The notes under the pieces: generated by a model
Seen by the model: the letters and a program-made list of their open reading frames with translations, nothing else
Told to the model about the DNA's origin: nothing
Database searches by the model: none
Program-made: the position numbers and the translations under genes
DNA from: Pelagimonas phthalicica
Lineage (GTDB): Bacteria; Pseudomonadota; Alphaproteobacteria; Rhodobacterales; Rhodobacteraceae
DNA length: 64,000 nucleotides
Reading direction: 5' to 3'
NCBI RefSeq assembly: GCF_004364805.1
Contig: NZ_SOAP01000003.1
Span: forward strand, 248,001-312,000
In this document: piece after piece, positions 1 to 9,021 of the stretch
Numbering within the stretch: position 1 is the stretch's first letter
Layout of the letters: every line of letters begins with the position of its first letter

Positions 1-1
1 G

Positions 2-331
2 GCCTGGCCAGAGAACACCCGAGTCGATGTTGTCGATGGGCGGCTGCACATGCGCTTTACCCGCCGTCTTGAAACGCCGATTTCCGCGGTGGGGGACGCG
101 GTAGACGTGGCGTTCTATGAATCCACCTATTTCTTTGATTTCAGTCTGACAGAAGCGCCAAAACTGATTGGCGCGGCTGAGGGATGCACGGCCAAGGTCG
201 CTTTGTTTGACCCAAACAGCCAAGATCGCGCCTTGCTGGATGTGCTGGCCAAGCTCAGCCGCGAGGAAACATCGGATATTGAAAATGTCGGGTCCTATTT
301 TGCGGATAGGATTAGCGTCACATGCGATTGA
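2..331 (+). CDS. DUF1007 family protein, 3' part (start lies outside the window)
   Basis: The reading frame is open from the first bases of the window and ends at TGA 329-331, so the N-terminus is missing. The visible C-terminal about 109 residues (FDFSLTEAP, a short hydrophilic tail) fit DUF1007 periplasmic proteins, which sit next to NicO-type Ni/Co permeases and are thought to be accessory metal-binding components. The stop overlaps the next gene by 10 nt, so the two are translationally coupled. The family call rests mainly on this pairing and a short stretch of sequence. Confidence 0.7.
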   Translation, partial: AWPENTRVDVVDGRLHMRFTRRLETPISAVGDAVDVAFYESTYFFDFSLTEAPKLIGAAEGCTAKVALFDPNSQDRALLDVLAKLSREETSDIENVGSYFADRISVTCD

Positions 332-1356
332 TCCTGGTGCTTTTGGTCTTGGTCGGGGCCGGTTTGGCGGTCTATGCGCTGGTTGATGCACAGGCGATTG
401 CGCAATGGGCGCGGGACAATCAGCGCGCGGTTCAGGGCCAGATGGCCGGAGCCATTCGCGCCATTCGTGCCGGAGATCTGGGGGCCATGTTGGCCCTGTT
501 CGTCGCGGCGGGGGCCTATGGGTTTTTCCATGCGGTCGGGCCCGGCCATGGCAAGGCGCTGATCGGTGGGGTGGGGCTGAGCACCTCGGTCAGCGCGCGG
601 CGGCTTTTGTCGCTGTCGGTGGTTTCAAGCCTGGCGCAATCAATCTGGGCGATTATCATCGTTTATGGTGGGTTCTGGCTTTTGGATGTCTCGGCCCGCA
701 GCATGACCAACCTAGCCGAAACCATTCTGGCCCCGGCCAGCTATTTGGCGATTGCGGCGGTTGGCGGGTTTATGATCTGGCGCGGGGCGCGGTTGTTGCG
801 CGGCCAGTTGAAAGTTGCGCCAAAGGGCCCAAGCGCGCCGGTATCGTTGGAAGCCGTGGGGACACATTCCGAAGCTTTCATGCCGCAATTCGGCTTGCGA
901 CTGGCGCAGGAATTTACGCGAAAATCAGGCGGGCAGGGCGGTGTCACCAGCGGGTCCTTTCGGATGTTTGCCGACCCGGAGGAGGCGTGTGACTGCGGTC
1001 ATGCGCATGGCCCGACGCTGGCCCAGGTCAGCAATCTGACATCCTGGCGGGACACGGTTGCCCTGGTGGGCAGTATCGCCATCCGTCCCTGTACCGGGGC
1101 GATTTTCCTGCTGGTCATTGCCTGGCAAATGCAGCTGTTTTGGATCGGCGCAGCAGCGGCGATGATCATGGGGCTGGGTACGGCGCTGTTCACCAGCGTT
1201 GTGGCCGTGTCCAGCGTGGCCGCGCGGACCATGACCTTTTTGTCGGCAGGCCGGTTCGGCACGCTGCAACTGGTGGTGCCGGTGGTGCAGGTGCTGGTCG
1301 GCGGCCTGGTCCTTTGGCTCAGCCTGACGCTGTTTGTTCAGGCAGGCGGGTTTTAG
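322..1356 (+). CDS. NicO-family nickel/cobalt efflux or uptake permease
   Basis: A 344-residue inner-membrane protein with about six to seven hydrophobic segments. It carries the family signatures HAVGPGHGKALIGG in the second segment (around residues 72-85) and SIAIRPCTGAIF near residue 255. The central cytoplasmic loop holds a short metal-ligand patch, CDCGHAHGP. These features define the NicO/RcnA-HupE-like family, which moves Ni2+ or Co2+. The loop has only two His, far fewer than enterobacterial RcnA. Coupling to the upstream DUF1007 gene supports a two-component metal transporter. Direction of transport and Ni versus Co cannot be decided from sequence. Confidence 0.88.
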   Translation: MRLILVLLVLVGAGLAVYALVDAQAIAQWARDNQRAVQGQMAGAIRAIRAGDLGAMLALFVAAGAYGFFHAVGPGHGKALIGGVGLSTSVSARRLLSLSVVSSLAQSIWAIIIVYGGFWLLDVSARSMTNLAETILAPASYLAIAAVGGFMIWRGARLLRGQLKVAPKGPSAPVSLEAVGTHSEAFMPQFGLRLAQEFTRKSGGQGGVTSGSFRMFADPEEACDCGHAHGPTLAQVSNLTSWRDTVALVGSIAIRPCTGAIFLLVIAWQMQLFWIGAAAAMIMGLGTALFTSVVAVSSVAARTMTFLSAGRFGTLQLVVPVVQVLVGGLVLWLSLTLFVQAGGF

Positions 1357-1410
1357 GGGCCTGCTGCCCTCAATTGTTTCCTGACCCTATGGCCGGGCGC
1401 CGTGGTTACG

Positions 1411-1542
1411 TAACGTCCTGAGCGTTTTAATCCGATTGCGCTGGTGCGCGGCGCGGATCGCGACAACTGTTGTCGCAGACGGGCGTGTTTCTGGCCAGGC
1501 TGGGCGACACAAATAATCGAACAAGACTTTTTCAGGACGTTA
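1411..1542. promoter_or_regulatory. Nested dyads upstream of the iron-dependent alcohol dehydrogenase
   Basis: The gap between the NicO gene and the dehydrogenase contains a perfect 17-bp palindrome, GCGACAACTGTTGTCGC (1460-1476). It also contains an 11-nt inverted pair, TAACGTCCTGA at 1411-1421 and TCAGGACGTTA at 1532-1542. The right copy ends 14 nt before the ATG at 1557. The palindrome looks like a dimeric repressor operator; no regulator gene is adjacent. The role is inferred. Confidence 0.4.
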
Positions 1543-1556
1543 ACAGGGGGGACGCT

Positions 1557-2714
1557 ATGCAGACTTTCAATATGGGCAAGACGCCACCGGTAACCTTCGG
1601 AGCTGGGCGCATCAAAAAGGTGGCGGATCTGGTGACAGGTCTGGGCGGCGGCCCTGTTTTAGTGGTTTGCGACGCTGCACTGGTGGAGTTCGGTGTCGTG
1701 GACAAGCTGACCGCAGGGCTGGATGCCGGGGGGATCGAGCAAGTGGTCGCCGCTGAAGTTGCGGGCGAGCCCAAGGAAACCCTTGTTGACGATCTATGCG
1801 CCCGTGCCCGGGATGCCGGGGCACAATGTGTTATTGGCTTGGGCGGCGGCGCTGCGATGGACACGGCCAAGTTGGTTGCGACCATCGCCAAGGCGGACAA
1901 ACCCGCGCGCTATTACGCCTTGGCGGCCAAACCCTTGCCCAAAGATCGGCTGCCCTCCATTGCGATCCCCACCACCGCTGGCACCGGGTCCGAGGTCACG
2001 CGCACCTCAATCGTTTCCACCCCCGAGGGCGTCAAGAACTGGTATTGGGGCGAAGAGCTGGCCTTTGCCCAGGCGGTGCTGGACCCGGAACTGACGCTGA
2101 GCTTGCCGCCCTTCTTGACCGCCTGGACCGGGATCGACGCCGTGGCCCACGCCCTAGAGGGCGCAACCGCCAAGACCACCAGCCCGGCAGGTGTGCTTTA
2201 TGGTTTGGAGGCCCTGCGCATCCTGTCCAAGGATCTGCCGCGCGCCGTGGCGGATGGCAGCGATATCGAGGTGCGAGGCCGCGTCTTGTGGGCCAGCATG
2301 CTGGCCGGTCTGGCGCTGCATAATTGTAATACGCATATGGGCCATAATATCAGCCATGCGCTTGGCTCTCTGGCCCCGATCCATCATGGGCGCGCCACGG
2401 GGCTTGCGCTTGAAGTGTCCTTGCCTTGGCTGGTCCAGCGCGCTGAGGGGGCTGATCTTTATGCTGCCGCATCCTTGGCGATGGGCGGCGCAGAGGAGGC
2501 CGCGGCCTTGCCCGAGGTCTTTGCCGCATTCATGCGCGAAATCGGCATCGCCCGCGCCCTGCCTGAAAGCTGCAAAGACCTAAACGCCGCAGAGATCGCC
2601 GAGGCGATGAAGAGCGAGGCCAATTTCTCCATGTCACAAAACGCCGCCTGCCCGATCAGCCGCGAGGATCTGGACGAAATGGCAGGGTTTGTGGCGGCTT
2701 TGCCGATTGAATAA
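1557..2714 (+). CDS. Iron-containing alcohol dehydrogenase
   Basis: A 385-residue group III (iron-activated) NAD(P)-dependent alcohol dehydrogenase. The N-terminal dinucleotide-binding half includes GLGGGAAMDTAK and the conserved TTAGTGSEVTRTS block. The C-terminal metal-binding half has the GHNISHALG...HHGRATG histidines. The start is set at the ATG preceded by ACAGGGGGG; an in-frame upstream ATG at 1470 would add 29 residues without a ribosome site or family similarity. The gene stands alone, with a palindrome upstream and a strong hairpin downstream. Substrate is unknown; the family covers short alcohols, lactaldehyde, maleylacetate and methanol. Confidence 0.9.
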   Translation: MQTFNMGKTPPVTFGAGRIKKVADLVTGLGGGPVLVVCDAALVEFGVVDKLTAGLDAGGIEQVVAAEVAGEPKETLVDDLCARARDAGAQCVIGLGGGAAMDTAKLVATIAKADKPARYYALAAKPLPKDRLPSIAIPTTAGTGSEVTRTSIVSTPEGVKNWYWGEELAFAQAVLDPELTLSLPPFLTAWTGIDAVAHALEGATAKTTSPAGVLYGLEALRILSKDLPRAVADGSDIEVRGRVLWASMLAGLALHNCNTHMGHNISHALGSLAPIHHGRATGLALEVSLPWLVQRAEGADLYAAASLAMGGAEEAAALPEVFAAFMREIGIARALPESCKDLNAAEIAEAMKSEANFSMSQNAACPISREDLDEMAGFVAALPIE

Positions 2715-2736
2715 CCGGTTGGGATTTGTCAACAAA

Positions 2737-2764
2737 GCCCGGTGGCGGGGTGCTGCCACCGGGC
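2737..2764. terminator. Bidirectional hairpin between convergent genes
   Basis: A perfect 10-bp GC-rich stem (GCCCGGTGGC / GCCACCGGGC) with an 8-nt loop lies between the stop codons of two convergent genes. No long T-run follows on either strand, so termination may be imperfect or serve mainly to stabilise mRNA 3' ends. Confidence 0.65.
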
Positions 2765-2770
2765 GCGGGC

Positions 2771-3748
2771 TTAGACCCCGGTAGCCTTTACTAGTTGAAT
2801 ACTCTGGTCGATCGCGCCGAAAATATCGTTGCCCTCCGGCCCCTGCGCGGACATCGTGACGCGGTCACCTTCGGTCAGAAAGGGCGTTTCGCTGGTTCCG
2901 GTTTCGATCAATTCGATGGCGCGGCGTTCGGCGATGCAACTTGAACCCATCTCGGCATAGTTTGCATTGGCCACAGTCCCGGAGCCAAGGATCGTTCCGG
3001 CGGGCAAATCGCGCGAATAGGCGGCATGGGCGATCAGCTCGTCAAAACCGAATTTCATTTGCGCGCCATTTGCTTTCCCAAACTCCTGGCCATTGCGGTG
3101 GATGTTGAGCGGTAGGCCAACCCGCCCGTCACGCCAAGCGCTGCCCAGCTCATCCGGGGTAACCGCGAAAGGTGCGATTGAGCAAGCAGGCTTGCATTGC
3201 AACCAACCAAACCCGGTGGCCATTTCAATGGGGCCAAGAGCGCGCAGGCTCCAATCATTGATCAGGACGATGAGGCGGACATATTGAAGCGCGTCCTTTG
3301 CAGATGTGCCCATGGGAACGTCCCCCAGGATCACGCCGAATTCACCTTCGAAGTCGATACCGTCCTCAGCAGAGGGGAAGATGGCGGTTTGTGTCGGAGC
3401 AAGGAAACGGTCAGACAGGCCCTGATACATCAATGGGCGGTCGGGCAGGCCCGTCACTGGCATGCCCCAAGCCTGTTGGATCAACAGCGCATGGGTCTCA
3501 AAGGCAGACCCATCCAGCCATTGAACCGCACGCGGAAAAGGGGCCAGAGCCTGGTTTGGCGCAAAAGGTTCACCGCTGTCTTCGACCGCGCGCGACAGGG
3601 TTTGGAGGTCGGGAAGGATTGCGTCCCACCGCTCCATCGCCTCTTGAAGCGTTTTGACGGCGTCAACTGGTAAGGCACGTTTGCCGTCCTGGCTGACCAC
3701 ATGAAGGTGCCCATCGCGGGTCTCGTTTGCGAGCGTGACAAGTCTCAT
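2771..3748 (-). CDS. Fumarylacetoacetate hydrolase (FAH) family protein
   Basis: A 325-residue protein whose C-terminal two thirds is a FAH-type metal-dependent C-C hydrolase domain. Acidic metal ligands are visible in IDFEGEFGVILGD and NDWSLR, and the substrate-loop glycines in GTILGSGTVAN. The family cleaves acylpyruvates, fumarylacetoacetate and related beta-diketones or decarboxylates oxaloacetate. It is the last gene of a minus-strand operon running from the TRAP transporter at 8.9 kb, and its start abuts the OsmC stop. With BKACE and a cyclase upstream, a role in ring-opened or beta-keto acid catabolism is likely but inferred. Confidence 0.85.
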   Translation of the reverse strand: MRLVTLANETRDGHLHVVSQDGKRALPVDAVKTLQEAMERWDAILPDLQTLSRAVEDSGEPFAPNQALAPFPRAVQWLDGSAFETHALLIQQAWGMPVTGLPDRPLMYQGLSDRFLAPTQTAIFPSAEDGIDFEGEFGVILGDVPMGTSAKDALQYVRLIVLINDWSLRALGPIEMATGFGWLQCKPACSIAPFAVTPDELGSAWRDGRVGLPLNIHRNGQEFGKANGAQMKFGFDELIAHAAYSRDLPAGTILGSGTVANANYAEMGSSCIAERRAIELIETGTSETPFLTEGDRVTMSAQGPEGNDIFGAIDQSIQLVKATGV

Positions 3749-4324
3749 TCAGACCTCAACCCCATTCTCTGTTCCATTGATGAAAACACGCGTGCTGGTC
3801 GGCACTGCTGTGGCGACAGTGGCAATCGCCATGCAGGCATCGCGACTAACCCGGATTAGGTTTTCCAGTTTTTCCGGTGGTTCAGGGCTGTCTATGATCA
3901 CATGAGCGGTGTAAGCGTCGCACTGGCCCGCGCCCTGCTGACCCTGATCCGGCTCTGGGGGCAGGGTGCCATATTCGGCGCGGATCTCGACCTTGATCTT
4001 GTCGATCTGCATGGGGGCTTTGTGAAGGTAGCCCTGGATATGCGTCAGCAAACAAAAGGCCACCCCCATGATCAGGTAACCCAAAGGTGATGGCGCTGCA
4101 TCATCGCCCCCCATGGCCGTGCCTTCGTCACAGAGCACCTCCCACGAGCTGTAATCGGCGCGCGGGCTGATGATCACCCCGCGTTTGGACTGACCAGGCC
4201 CCGGTTCGGCCATAACCTCATAGGCAAAGCGGATAGGTTCGCCCGGCGTGATAACCGGTTTTGGAAAAGGGGGCATGGTGGCCAGATCGGGTTTGGATGC
4301 TGCGCGGGTGACGATTTGGGTCAT
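3749..4324 (-). CDS. OsmC-family protein
   Basis: A 191-residue protein with the OsmC/Ohr fold layout: an N-terminal beta region (EPIRFAYEVMAEPG), the central helix with a Cys (PLGYLIMGVAFCLLTHIQGYL) and a C-terminal helix with a second Cys (SRDACMAIATVATAVP). The two cysteines are typical of OsmC peroxidases or their catabolic relatives. It overlaps the BKACE stop by 4 nt, so it is coupled to that gene. In a catabolic operon it may protect against peroxide or act on a thioester, but function is unproven. Confidence 0.75.
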   Translation of the reverse strand: MTQIVTRAASKPDLATMPPFPKPVITPGEPIRFAYEVMAEPGPGQSKRGVIISPRADYSSWEVLCDEGTAMGGDDAAPSPLGYLIMGVAFCLLTHIQGYLHKAPMQIDKIKVEIRAEYGTLPPEPDQGQQGAGQCDAYTAHVIIDSPEPPEKLENLIRVSRDACMAIATVATAVPTSTRVFINGTENGVEV

Positions 4325-5256
4325 GTCTCGGCTCCGATCCGGGTATTGGCCTTGCCCTTGAGACCCAGGATTGCCCGGGCCTCGTCGGGGGAGGCGATTT
4401 GATTGCCCTGGAGTTCCAGGATTTTGCGGATTTTGTCGACTTGCTCTGCGTTTGATCGCGCCAGTTTTCCACGTTCGATGAACAGGGAATCCTCAAGCCC
4501 GACCCGCACATGCCCACCCATTTGCGCCGCCACCGCGGCCAGGCGCATTTGCTGGCTGCCAGCCGCCAGAACCGACCACTGATAAGAAGAGCCAAACAGC
4601 CGGTCGGCGGTTCGTTTGAGGTGGAGCAATTGGTCGATATCCGCCCCAATGCCGCCCAGCACCCCCATGACAAACTGTACAAAGATCGGAGCCTGAAAGA
4701 GGCCCTGATCAAGGCAGAATTTCAGATTGTAGAGATGGCCGACATCGTAACATTCATGTTCATAACGAACACCTGTGGGGCTCAGGAGCGTCGCAATCTC
4801 GCGGATATCTTTGAAGGTGTTGCGAAAAACATTGTCTTCGGTGCCGCGCAAATAGGGCTCTTCCCAATCCTCTTTCCAGTCTGTGTAGCGATCCGCCAGC
4901 GGGTGCAGCGCAAAGTTGATCGAGCCCATATTAAGCGAACACATCTCGGGTTCGTAATGCTGCGCGGCCTTCAGTCGATCCTTGACGGACATGTCCGGAG
5001 AGCCGCCGGTGGTCAGGTTCAGGACGGCATTGGTTTGCGAAAACAGCGAAGGCAAGAAGGGGTCGAAATGTTCGACAGCACCTGACGGCGCACCATTTTT
5101 AGGATTGCGCGTATGCAGGTGCAAGATGGACGCGCCCGCATCGGCGGCCTCTTTGGCCGAGGCACCGATGCTTTCGGGTGTGACCGGTAGGGCGTCCGAC
5201 ATGGTTGGCGTGGCAATGCCGCCCGTGACGGCGCAGGTAATAATGGTTTTGGCCAT
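4321..5256 (-). CDS. BKACE (3-keto-5-aminohexanoate cleavage, DUF849) family enzyme
   Basis: A 311-residue TIM-barrel enzyme with the family N-terminus ITCAVTGG, the zinc-ligand motif ILHLHTRNP near residue 45, and GSPDMS and GGHVRVGLEDS later. BKACE enzymes condense a beta-keto acid with acetyl-CoA, giving acetoacetate and a new CoA ester. The start is placed at the MAKTIITC ATG (5254-5256); the frame is open 24 codons upstream but that extension would overlap the cyclase gene by about 70 nt. The gene lies between the cyclase gene and the OsmC gene, with tight spacing. Substrate is unknown; neighbours point to a beta-keto acid. Confidence 0.9.
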   Translation of the reverse strand: MAKTIITCAVTGGIATPTMSDALPVTPESIGASAKEAADAGASILHLHTRNPKNGAPSGAVEHFDPFLPSLFSQTNAVLNLTTGGSPDMSVKDRLKAAQHYEPEMCSLNMGSINFALHPLADRYTDWKEDWEEPYLRGTEDNVFRNTFKDIREIATLLSPTGVRYEHECYDVGHLYNLKFCLDQGLFQAPIFVQFVMGVLGGIGADIDQLLHLKRTADRLFGSSYQWSVLAAGSQQMRLAAVAAQMGGHVRVGLEDSLFIERGKLARSNAEQVDKIRKILELQGNQIASPDEARAILGLKGKANTRIGAET

Positions 5257-5258
5257 GG

Positions 5259-6029
5259 TCAGTCCTTCAGCACAGCAACTGGCCGACACCATCCGGCGCT
5301 TGCGGCCTTGATGCTGACGGGAAAGCAAATAACCTCAAAACCTGTGCTGGGCAGGCTTTCCAGATTTCCCAGTTTTTCCATATGCATATACAAGCGGTCG
5401 ATCCCGGCGCGGTGCCCTTCCCAGATCAGGGAGGCATCTCCGGTTTCTGCCACCCGCCGGGCGGTGTGAACAAAGGGCGCGTCCCAGCTCCAGGCATCCG
5501 TGCCCGTTATTTTCACACCGCGTTCGGACAGGTAATTTGTTGCCGCGCGCCCGATCCCGCATCCGGTAGCCACATAATGAGGTTCGCCATAGGCCGCGCC
5601 TGCCGCGGTGTTCACCAACACGATATCACCGGGTGACAGTGCATGTCCGATGCGATCCAGCTCTTGTTCCACATCCTCTGGCGTGGCGACATAACCATCG
5701 TCGAAATGGCGAAAGTCGAGCTTGACTCCCGTGCCCCAGCACCATTCCAGCGGCACTTCGTCAATCGTGATGGCGCGCTTTCCGCCATCCATGGTCGAGT
5801 GAAAGTGATAGGGCGCATCCAGATGGGTGCCGTTATGCGTGGACAGGGTCACGCTTTCAACAGCCCAGCCTTCGCCTCCGGGCAATTGATCACGCGAGAC
5901 ACCAGGGAAAAACCCAAGCAGCTGATTGGCGGTTTGCTCGTGGTTCATATAGGTGATCTGAGGGCCCAGCCCGGGGGGATCGGCATAGTCCGTGTTTTCC
6001 AACGGGCGCGCGAGGTCGACAAGTTTCAT
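5259..6029 (-). CDS. Cyclase family protein (kynurenine-formamidase-like metal hydrolase)
   Basis: A 256-residue protein of the KynB/cyclase superfamily. The defining zinc-binding motif HNGTHLDAPYHF lies near residue 65, followed by acidic and His positions downstream (GTDAWSWDAPF, WEGHRAG). Members hydrolyse formamides, lactones or cyclic intermediates. It sits 2 nt from the BKACE start and 8 nt from the TRAP large-permease stop, inside the same transcription unit. A lactonase or amidohydrolase step on the imported carboxylate is a reasonable inference. Confidence 0.85.
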   Translation of the reverse strand: MKLVDLARPLENTDYADPPGLGPQITYMNHEQTANQLLGFFPGVSRDQLPGGEGWAVESVTLSTHNGTHLDAPYHFHSTMDGGKRAITIDEVPLEWCWGTGVKLDFRHFDDGYVATPEDVEQELDRIGHALSPGDIVLVNTAAGAAYGEPHYVATGCGIGRAATNYLSERGVKITGTDAWSWDAPFVHTARRVAETGDASLIWEGHRAGIDRLYMHMEKLGNLESLPSTGFEVICFPVSIKAASAGWCRPVAVLKD

Positions 6030-6037
6030 GGCATTTC

Positions 6038-7348
6038 CTATCGGCCTAATAGGCCAGTTGCGAGGGGCGGGAACAGGATGACCAGAGCGAGGCAGACAAC
6101 CATCATCAGGGCAAAGGGCGCAGCGCCGATGAAAATGTCCTTGAGCGCGATTTCCGGATCATCCAGCGAAGCTTTGATGACATAGACCGATATGCCAAAC
6201 GGCGGCGTGAGCAGGCCGATTTCCACTGCAATAACGGTAATGATGCCGAACCAGACCAGATCGACATTCAGGGCCGTCACAACCGGCAACATCAACGGCA
6301 CGAGGATCAGCATGATCGAGCCACTGTCGAGGATCATCCCCAAGAGGATCACCACAAGGCAATATAACAGGAGTATGCCCAAGACGGTCAGATCAGCGGA
6401 GGCAACATAAGCCCCAAAGCCAGCAGGCACCCCCGAAAAGGCCAGCATGCGGGAATACATTTGCGCGGCGATCAGCAAGAAACAGATGGCCGCCGTGATC
6501 ATGCCGGTTTCAACCAGCACGCGCCACAAAGCAGACAGAGACAAGCGTCGTTTCAAGATGCCGATCAGGAAAGCCCCGGCGGTTCCGATTGCCCCCGCCT
6601 CAACCGGGGTAAAGAAACCGGCATAGATCCCACCCAGAACAAGACCGATCAGAACAACGATGGGCAGGCCTTTGTTGAGCAGATCGGTTCCAGAATAGGT
6701 CTCGCCGGAGTCACCAAGATTGCGACCGACAAAGCCCGGCGAATAGATCGCCATCAGGATCGTGCCGAGCCCAAAAAGCACAGCCAGAACAAGCCCCGGA
6801 CCGAGCCCCGCCAGAAAGAGGTCTCCGATACTTTGCTCGGTCAACAATCCGTAAAGGATCAGCAGCAGAGACGGGGGGATCAGCATCCCCAGCACCGAGC
6901 TGCCTGCCACGACGCCAACGGAAAAGCGGGTTTCATAGCCATGCCGCCGGAGTTCAGGCACAGCGATTTTGGTGAAAACGGCGGCGGATGCGATGGAAAT
7001 TCCTGTGATTGCCGCGAAAATCGTATTGGCTGCAATCGTGCCAACGCCCAGACCGCCTTTGATGCGTTTGAACATGGCATTTGCGACGTCAAAAGCGTCG
7101 CGGCCCATGCCGCTTTCAGAGACAAGAAAGCCCATCAGGACAAACACCGGCACGACGCCGAAAAAATAGCTGGAAATCGCGTCATTCGCCGCCAACCCCA
7201 GCATTTTGGCCGCCAGCAGGGCGTTGCCCTTGATGGCCCAGACGCCGACAAAGGAACACAGGATCAAAGCGATGGGGATGTAGAGCCCGCAGATTGCCAG
7301 TCCACCCATCGCAAGCAGGCTGAGAATCCCGATGTCAAAGGGTGTCAT
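6038..7348 (-). CDS. TRAP transporter large permease (DctM)
   Basis: A 436-residue, very hydrophobic membrane protein with about 12 segments and DctM signatures (GMGRDAFDVANAMFKRI; LIPPSLLLILYG; TPVEAGAIG). It drives Na+-coupled solute uptake with the small permease and binding protein. The start is at MTPFDIG (ATG 7346-7348), giving a 4-nt overlap with the dctQ-like stop; a longer frame upstream lacks family similarity and would lie wholly inside dctQ. Confidence 0.93.
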   Translation of the reverse strand: MTPFDIGILSLLAMGGLAICGLYIPIALILCSFVGVWAIKGNALLAAKMLGLAANDAISSYFFGVVPVFVLMGFLVSESGMGRDAFDVANAMFKRIKGGLGVGTIAANTIFAAITGISIASAAVFTKIAVPELRRHGYETRFSVGVVAGSSVLGMLIPPSLLLILYGLLTEQSIGDLFLAGLGPGLVLAVLFGLGTILMAIYSPGFVGRNLGDSGETYSGTDLLNKGLPIVVLIGLVLGGIYAGFFTPVEAGAIGTAGAFLIGILKRRLSLSALWRVLVETGMITAAICFLLIAAQMYSRMLAFSGVPAGFGAYVASADLTVLGILLLYCLVVILLGMILDSGSIMLILVPLMLPVVTALNVDLVWFGIITVIAVEIGLLTPPFGISVYVIKASLDDPEIALKDIFIGAAPFALMMVVCLALVILFPPLATGLLGR

Positions 7349-7857
7349 CGCGCCTCCTCCATCGCGCGCCGCAGGGGGCGGGCCAGAAACTGAAGCAGCA
7401 AAAGCACCGCCCCCGTTAGAATGGCCAGTTTCACCGGCCAGGTCGGAAACGTCACATTGCCGACAGAGCCGACGAAATCCCCGCGCTCGATAGAGCGAAT
7501 TAGGATCGGCCAATGCGCATAGATCAACGTGCCGATGACAAGCGCCCCCAAAAGCTCGAACCCGGTTTCCAACCAGCGCGCTAGTGTCGGGCTGTTCTGA
7601 TGCAACCAGTTGATCAACCCGTCCGAACGCGTTAGGCGGCCGGATTTGAAGGCTTGCGGGACTTGCAGAAACACGATCGCAACAATCGACAAGGACACCA
7701 TCTCGGGCACACCTGGCAGAGGTGCGCCCAGGGTTTCACGCCCGAGCACGTCAACGCAGATGATCACGACCAGGCCGATGATCAGCGCTGTGCCCAAAAT
7801 GTTTGCCCCCTGCGTGGCCCAATCAAGCAGGCGGAGGGCCCGTGAGAACAGGCGCAC
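7345..7857 (-). CDS. TRAP transporter small permease (DctQ)
   Basis: A 170-residue membrane protein with four predicted hydrophobic segments and the DctQ pattern (ICVDVLGRETLGAPLPGVPEMV near residue 33). It starts 1 nt from the binding-protein stop and overlaps the large permease by 4 nt, the standard dctPQM order. It stabilises the DctM subunit. Confidence 0.9.
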   Translation of the reverse strand: MRLFSRALRLLDWATQGANILGTALIIGLVVIICVDVLGRETLGAPLPGVPEMVSLSIVAIVFLQVPQAFKSGRLTRSDGLINWLHQNSPTLARWLETGFELLGALVIGTLIYAHWPILIRSIERGDFVGSVGNVTFPTWPVKLAILTGAVLLLLQFLARPLRRAMEEAR

Positions 7858-8910
7858 TTACTCTTGGTCCCAATTGCGCAACGGGGTCGCGCCAGCTGCG
7901 CGCATCCTGTCCATATAAAGCGTCATGATATCGCTGCCGCCCTTGCCCTGGCCATCCAGGTTTGCGGCCCAAGTCGCGGCGGCATTATCCATGCCATTGG
8001 CCCAGGCCGCGCGCATCTCATCGCTTGCGGCGGTGACGGAGGCTCCGGCCTCCTGCATTTTGGAATAGGCCAGGGTCACAAACCCTTCGAGGTCGGAGAG
8101 ATACCAATCCATTGCGTCATCCGCAGCCCCGGTAAACGCGGCCTGAACATCGGCATCCAGCCCGTCCCACCAATCCTTGTTGGCGCAAATGGCCCCGGCA
8201 AATTGGGCACCCAGACCAAATTGGGTGATGTGCGGCGCGACTTCGAACAGTTTGCCGGGAAATGCCGCTGAGGCAAAGACAATGACGCCGTCATACACAC
8301 CGGTTTGCAATTCGTTGTAGTAGGTTGTCAGGTTGCCTTGCACGCCGACTGCGCCAGTGCCCGACAGCCAGTTGATCGCCGGGCCGGGGGCGGCAATTTT
8401 GCGCCCATCCAGATCGGCCAGGCTTTCGACGGGAAAGTTGGTCATCAGAAGGTAATCATCAATCGCGGTCGGCGACCCGATATAAACAACGTTGTTTTCA
8501 GTATAAGCCTCGGTCATCCGCGGGTCGTTGCGGTGCAAATCATGGATCACATCCGTAACCAGCCGCACATCATCGCTGACAAATGGGGTGTAATAGGTGA
8601 CGTTTTGCACGGCGAGTTTTGCCGGATCAAAAAGCGAGGAACATACGCCAAGTTCAGCAAGCCCGGCCTCGACCGCCTCAAGCTCTTCGCCCACGCCGGC
8701 AATCGCACCACCATATTGTTCCGACGCCGTCAGGCCATGGCCCAGCTGTTCAAGCGCGGCTGTTGCACTTGGCAGGAACGCTTCTGGGAATTGCTTGACC
8801 CAGCGAAAGACGGGCGGATGCCCGGCTGCGATCGTCACGTTGAAATTCTCGGCAGAAGCCGCAGAAGCGCAGGCCAACAAGGCCGCTGCGCAGACAGCGC
8901 GTTTTTTCAT
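7858..8910 (-). CDS. TRAP transporter periplasmic substrate-binding protein (DctP)
   Basis: A 350-residue secreted protein. It has a Sec signal peptide (MKKRAVCAAALLACASAASA) with probable cleavage after ASA, and a DctP-fold body including GRKIAAPGPA and a TGVYDGVIVFASAAFP segment typical of ligand-domain hinge regions. A GGGAGG-like Shine-Dalgarno precedes the ATG. It is the first gene of the operon and is divergent from a LysR gene. The ligand is unknown, probably a carboxylate processed by the downstream BKACE/cyclase/FAH enzymes. Confidence 0.9.
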   Translation of the reverse strand: MKKRAVCAAALLACASAASAENFNVTIAAGHPPVFRWVKQFPEAFLPSATAALEQLGHGLTASEQYGGAIAGVGEELEAVEAGLAELGVCSSLFDPAKLAVQNVTYYTPFVSDDVRLVTDVIHDLHRNDPRMTEAYTENNVVYIGSPTAIDDYLLMTNFPVESLADLDGRKIAAPGPAINWLSGTGAVGVQGNLTTYYNELQTGVYDGVIVFASAAFPGKLFEVAPHITQFGLGAQFAGAICANKDWWDGLDADVQAAFTGAADDAMDWYLSDLEGFVTLAYSKMQEAGASVTAASDEMRAAWANGMDNAAATWAANLDGQGKGGSDIMTLYMDRMRAAGATPLRNWDQE

Positions 8911-9021
8911 AGTATCCTCCCATGCGGGCCGCAGAACTGGCCCGCCATAATGCTAAGCCGCAATGTGCAATCAGCAAAATTGATAATGAAACTTACAGCC
9001 ATTGATGCTATCGATGCCCTT

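Noticed and set aside
6461-7393. Plus-strand frame of 310 residues opposite the TRAP permease
   Set aside because: Antisense shadow: extremely hydrophilic, as expected from the complement of a membrane protein gene.
8305-9021. N-terminal extension of the LysR gene by over 200 residues
   Set aside because: The extension is antisense to the TRAP binding-protein gene; LysR proteins begin near the HTH.
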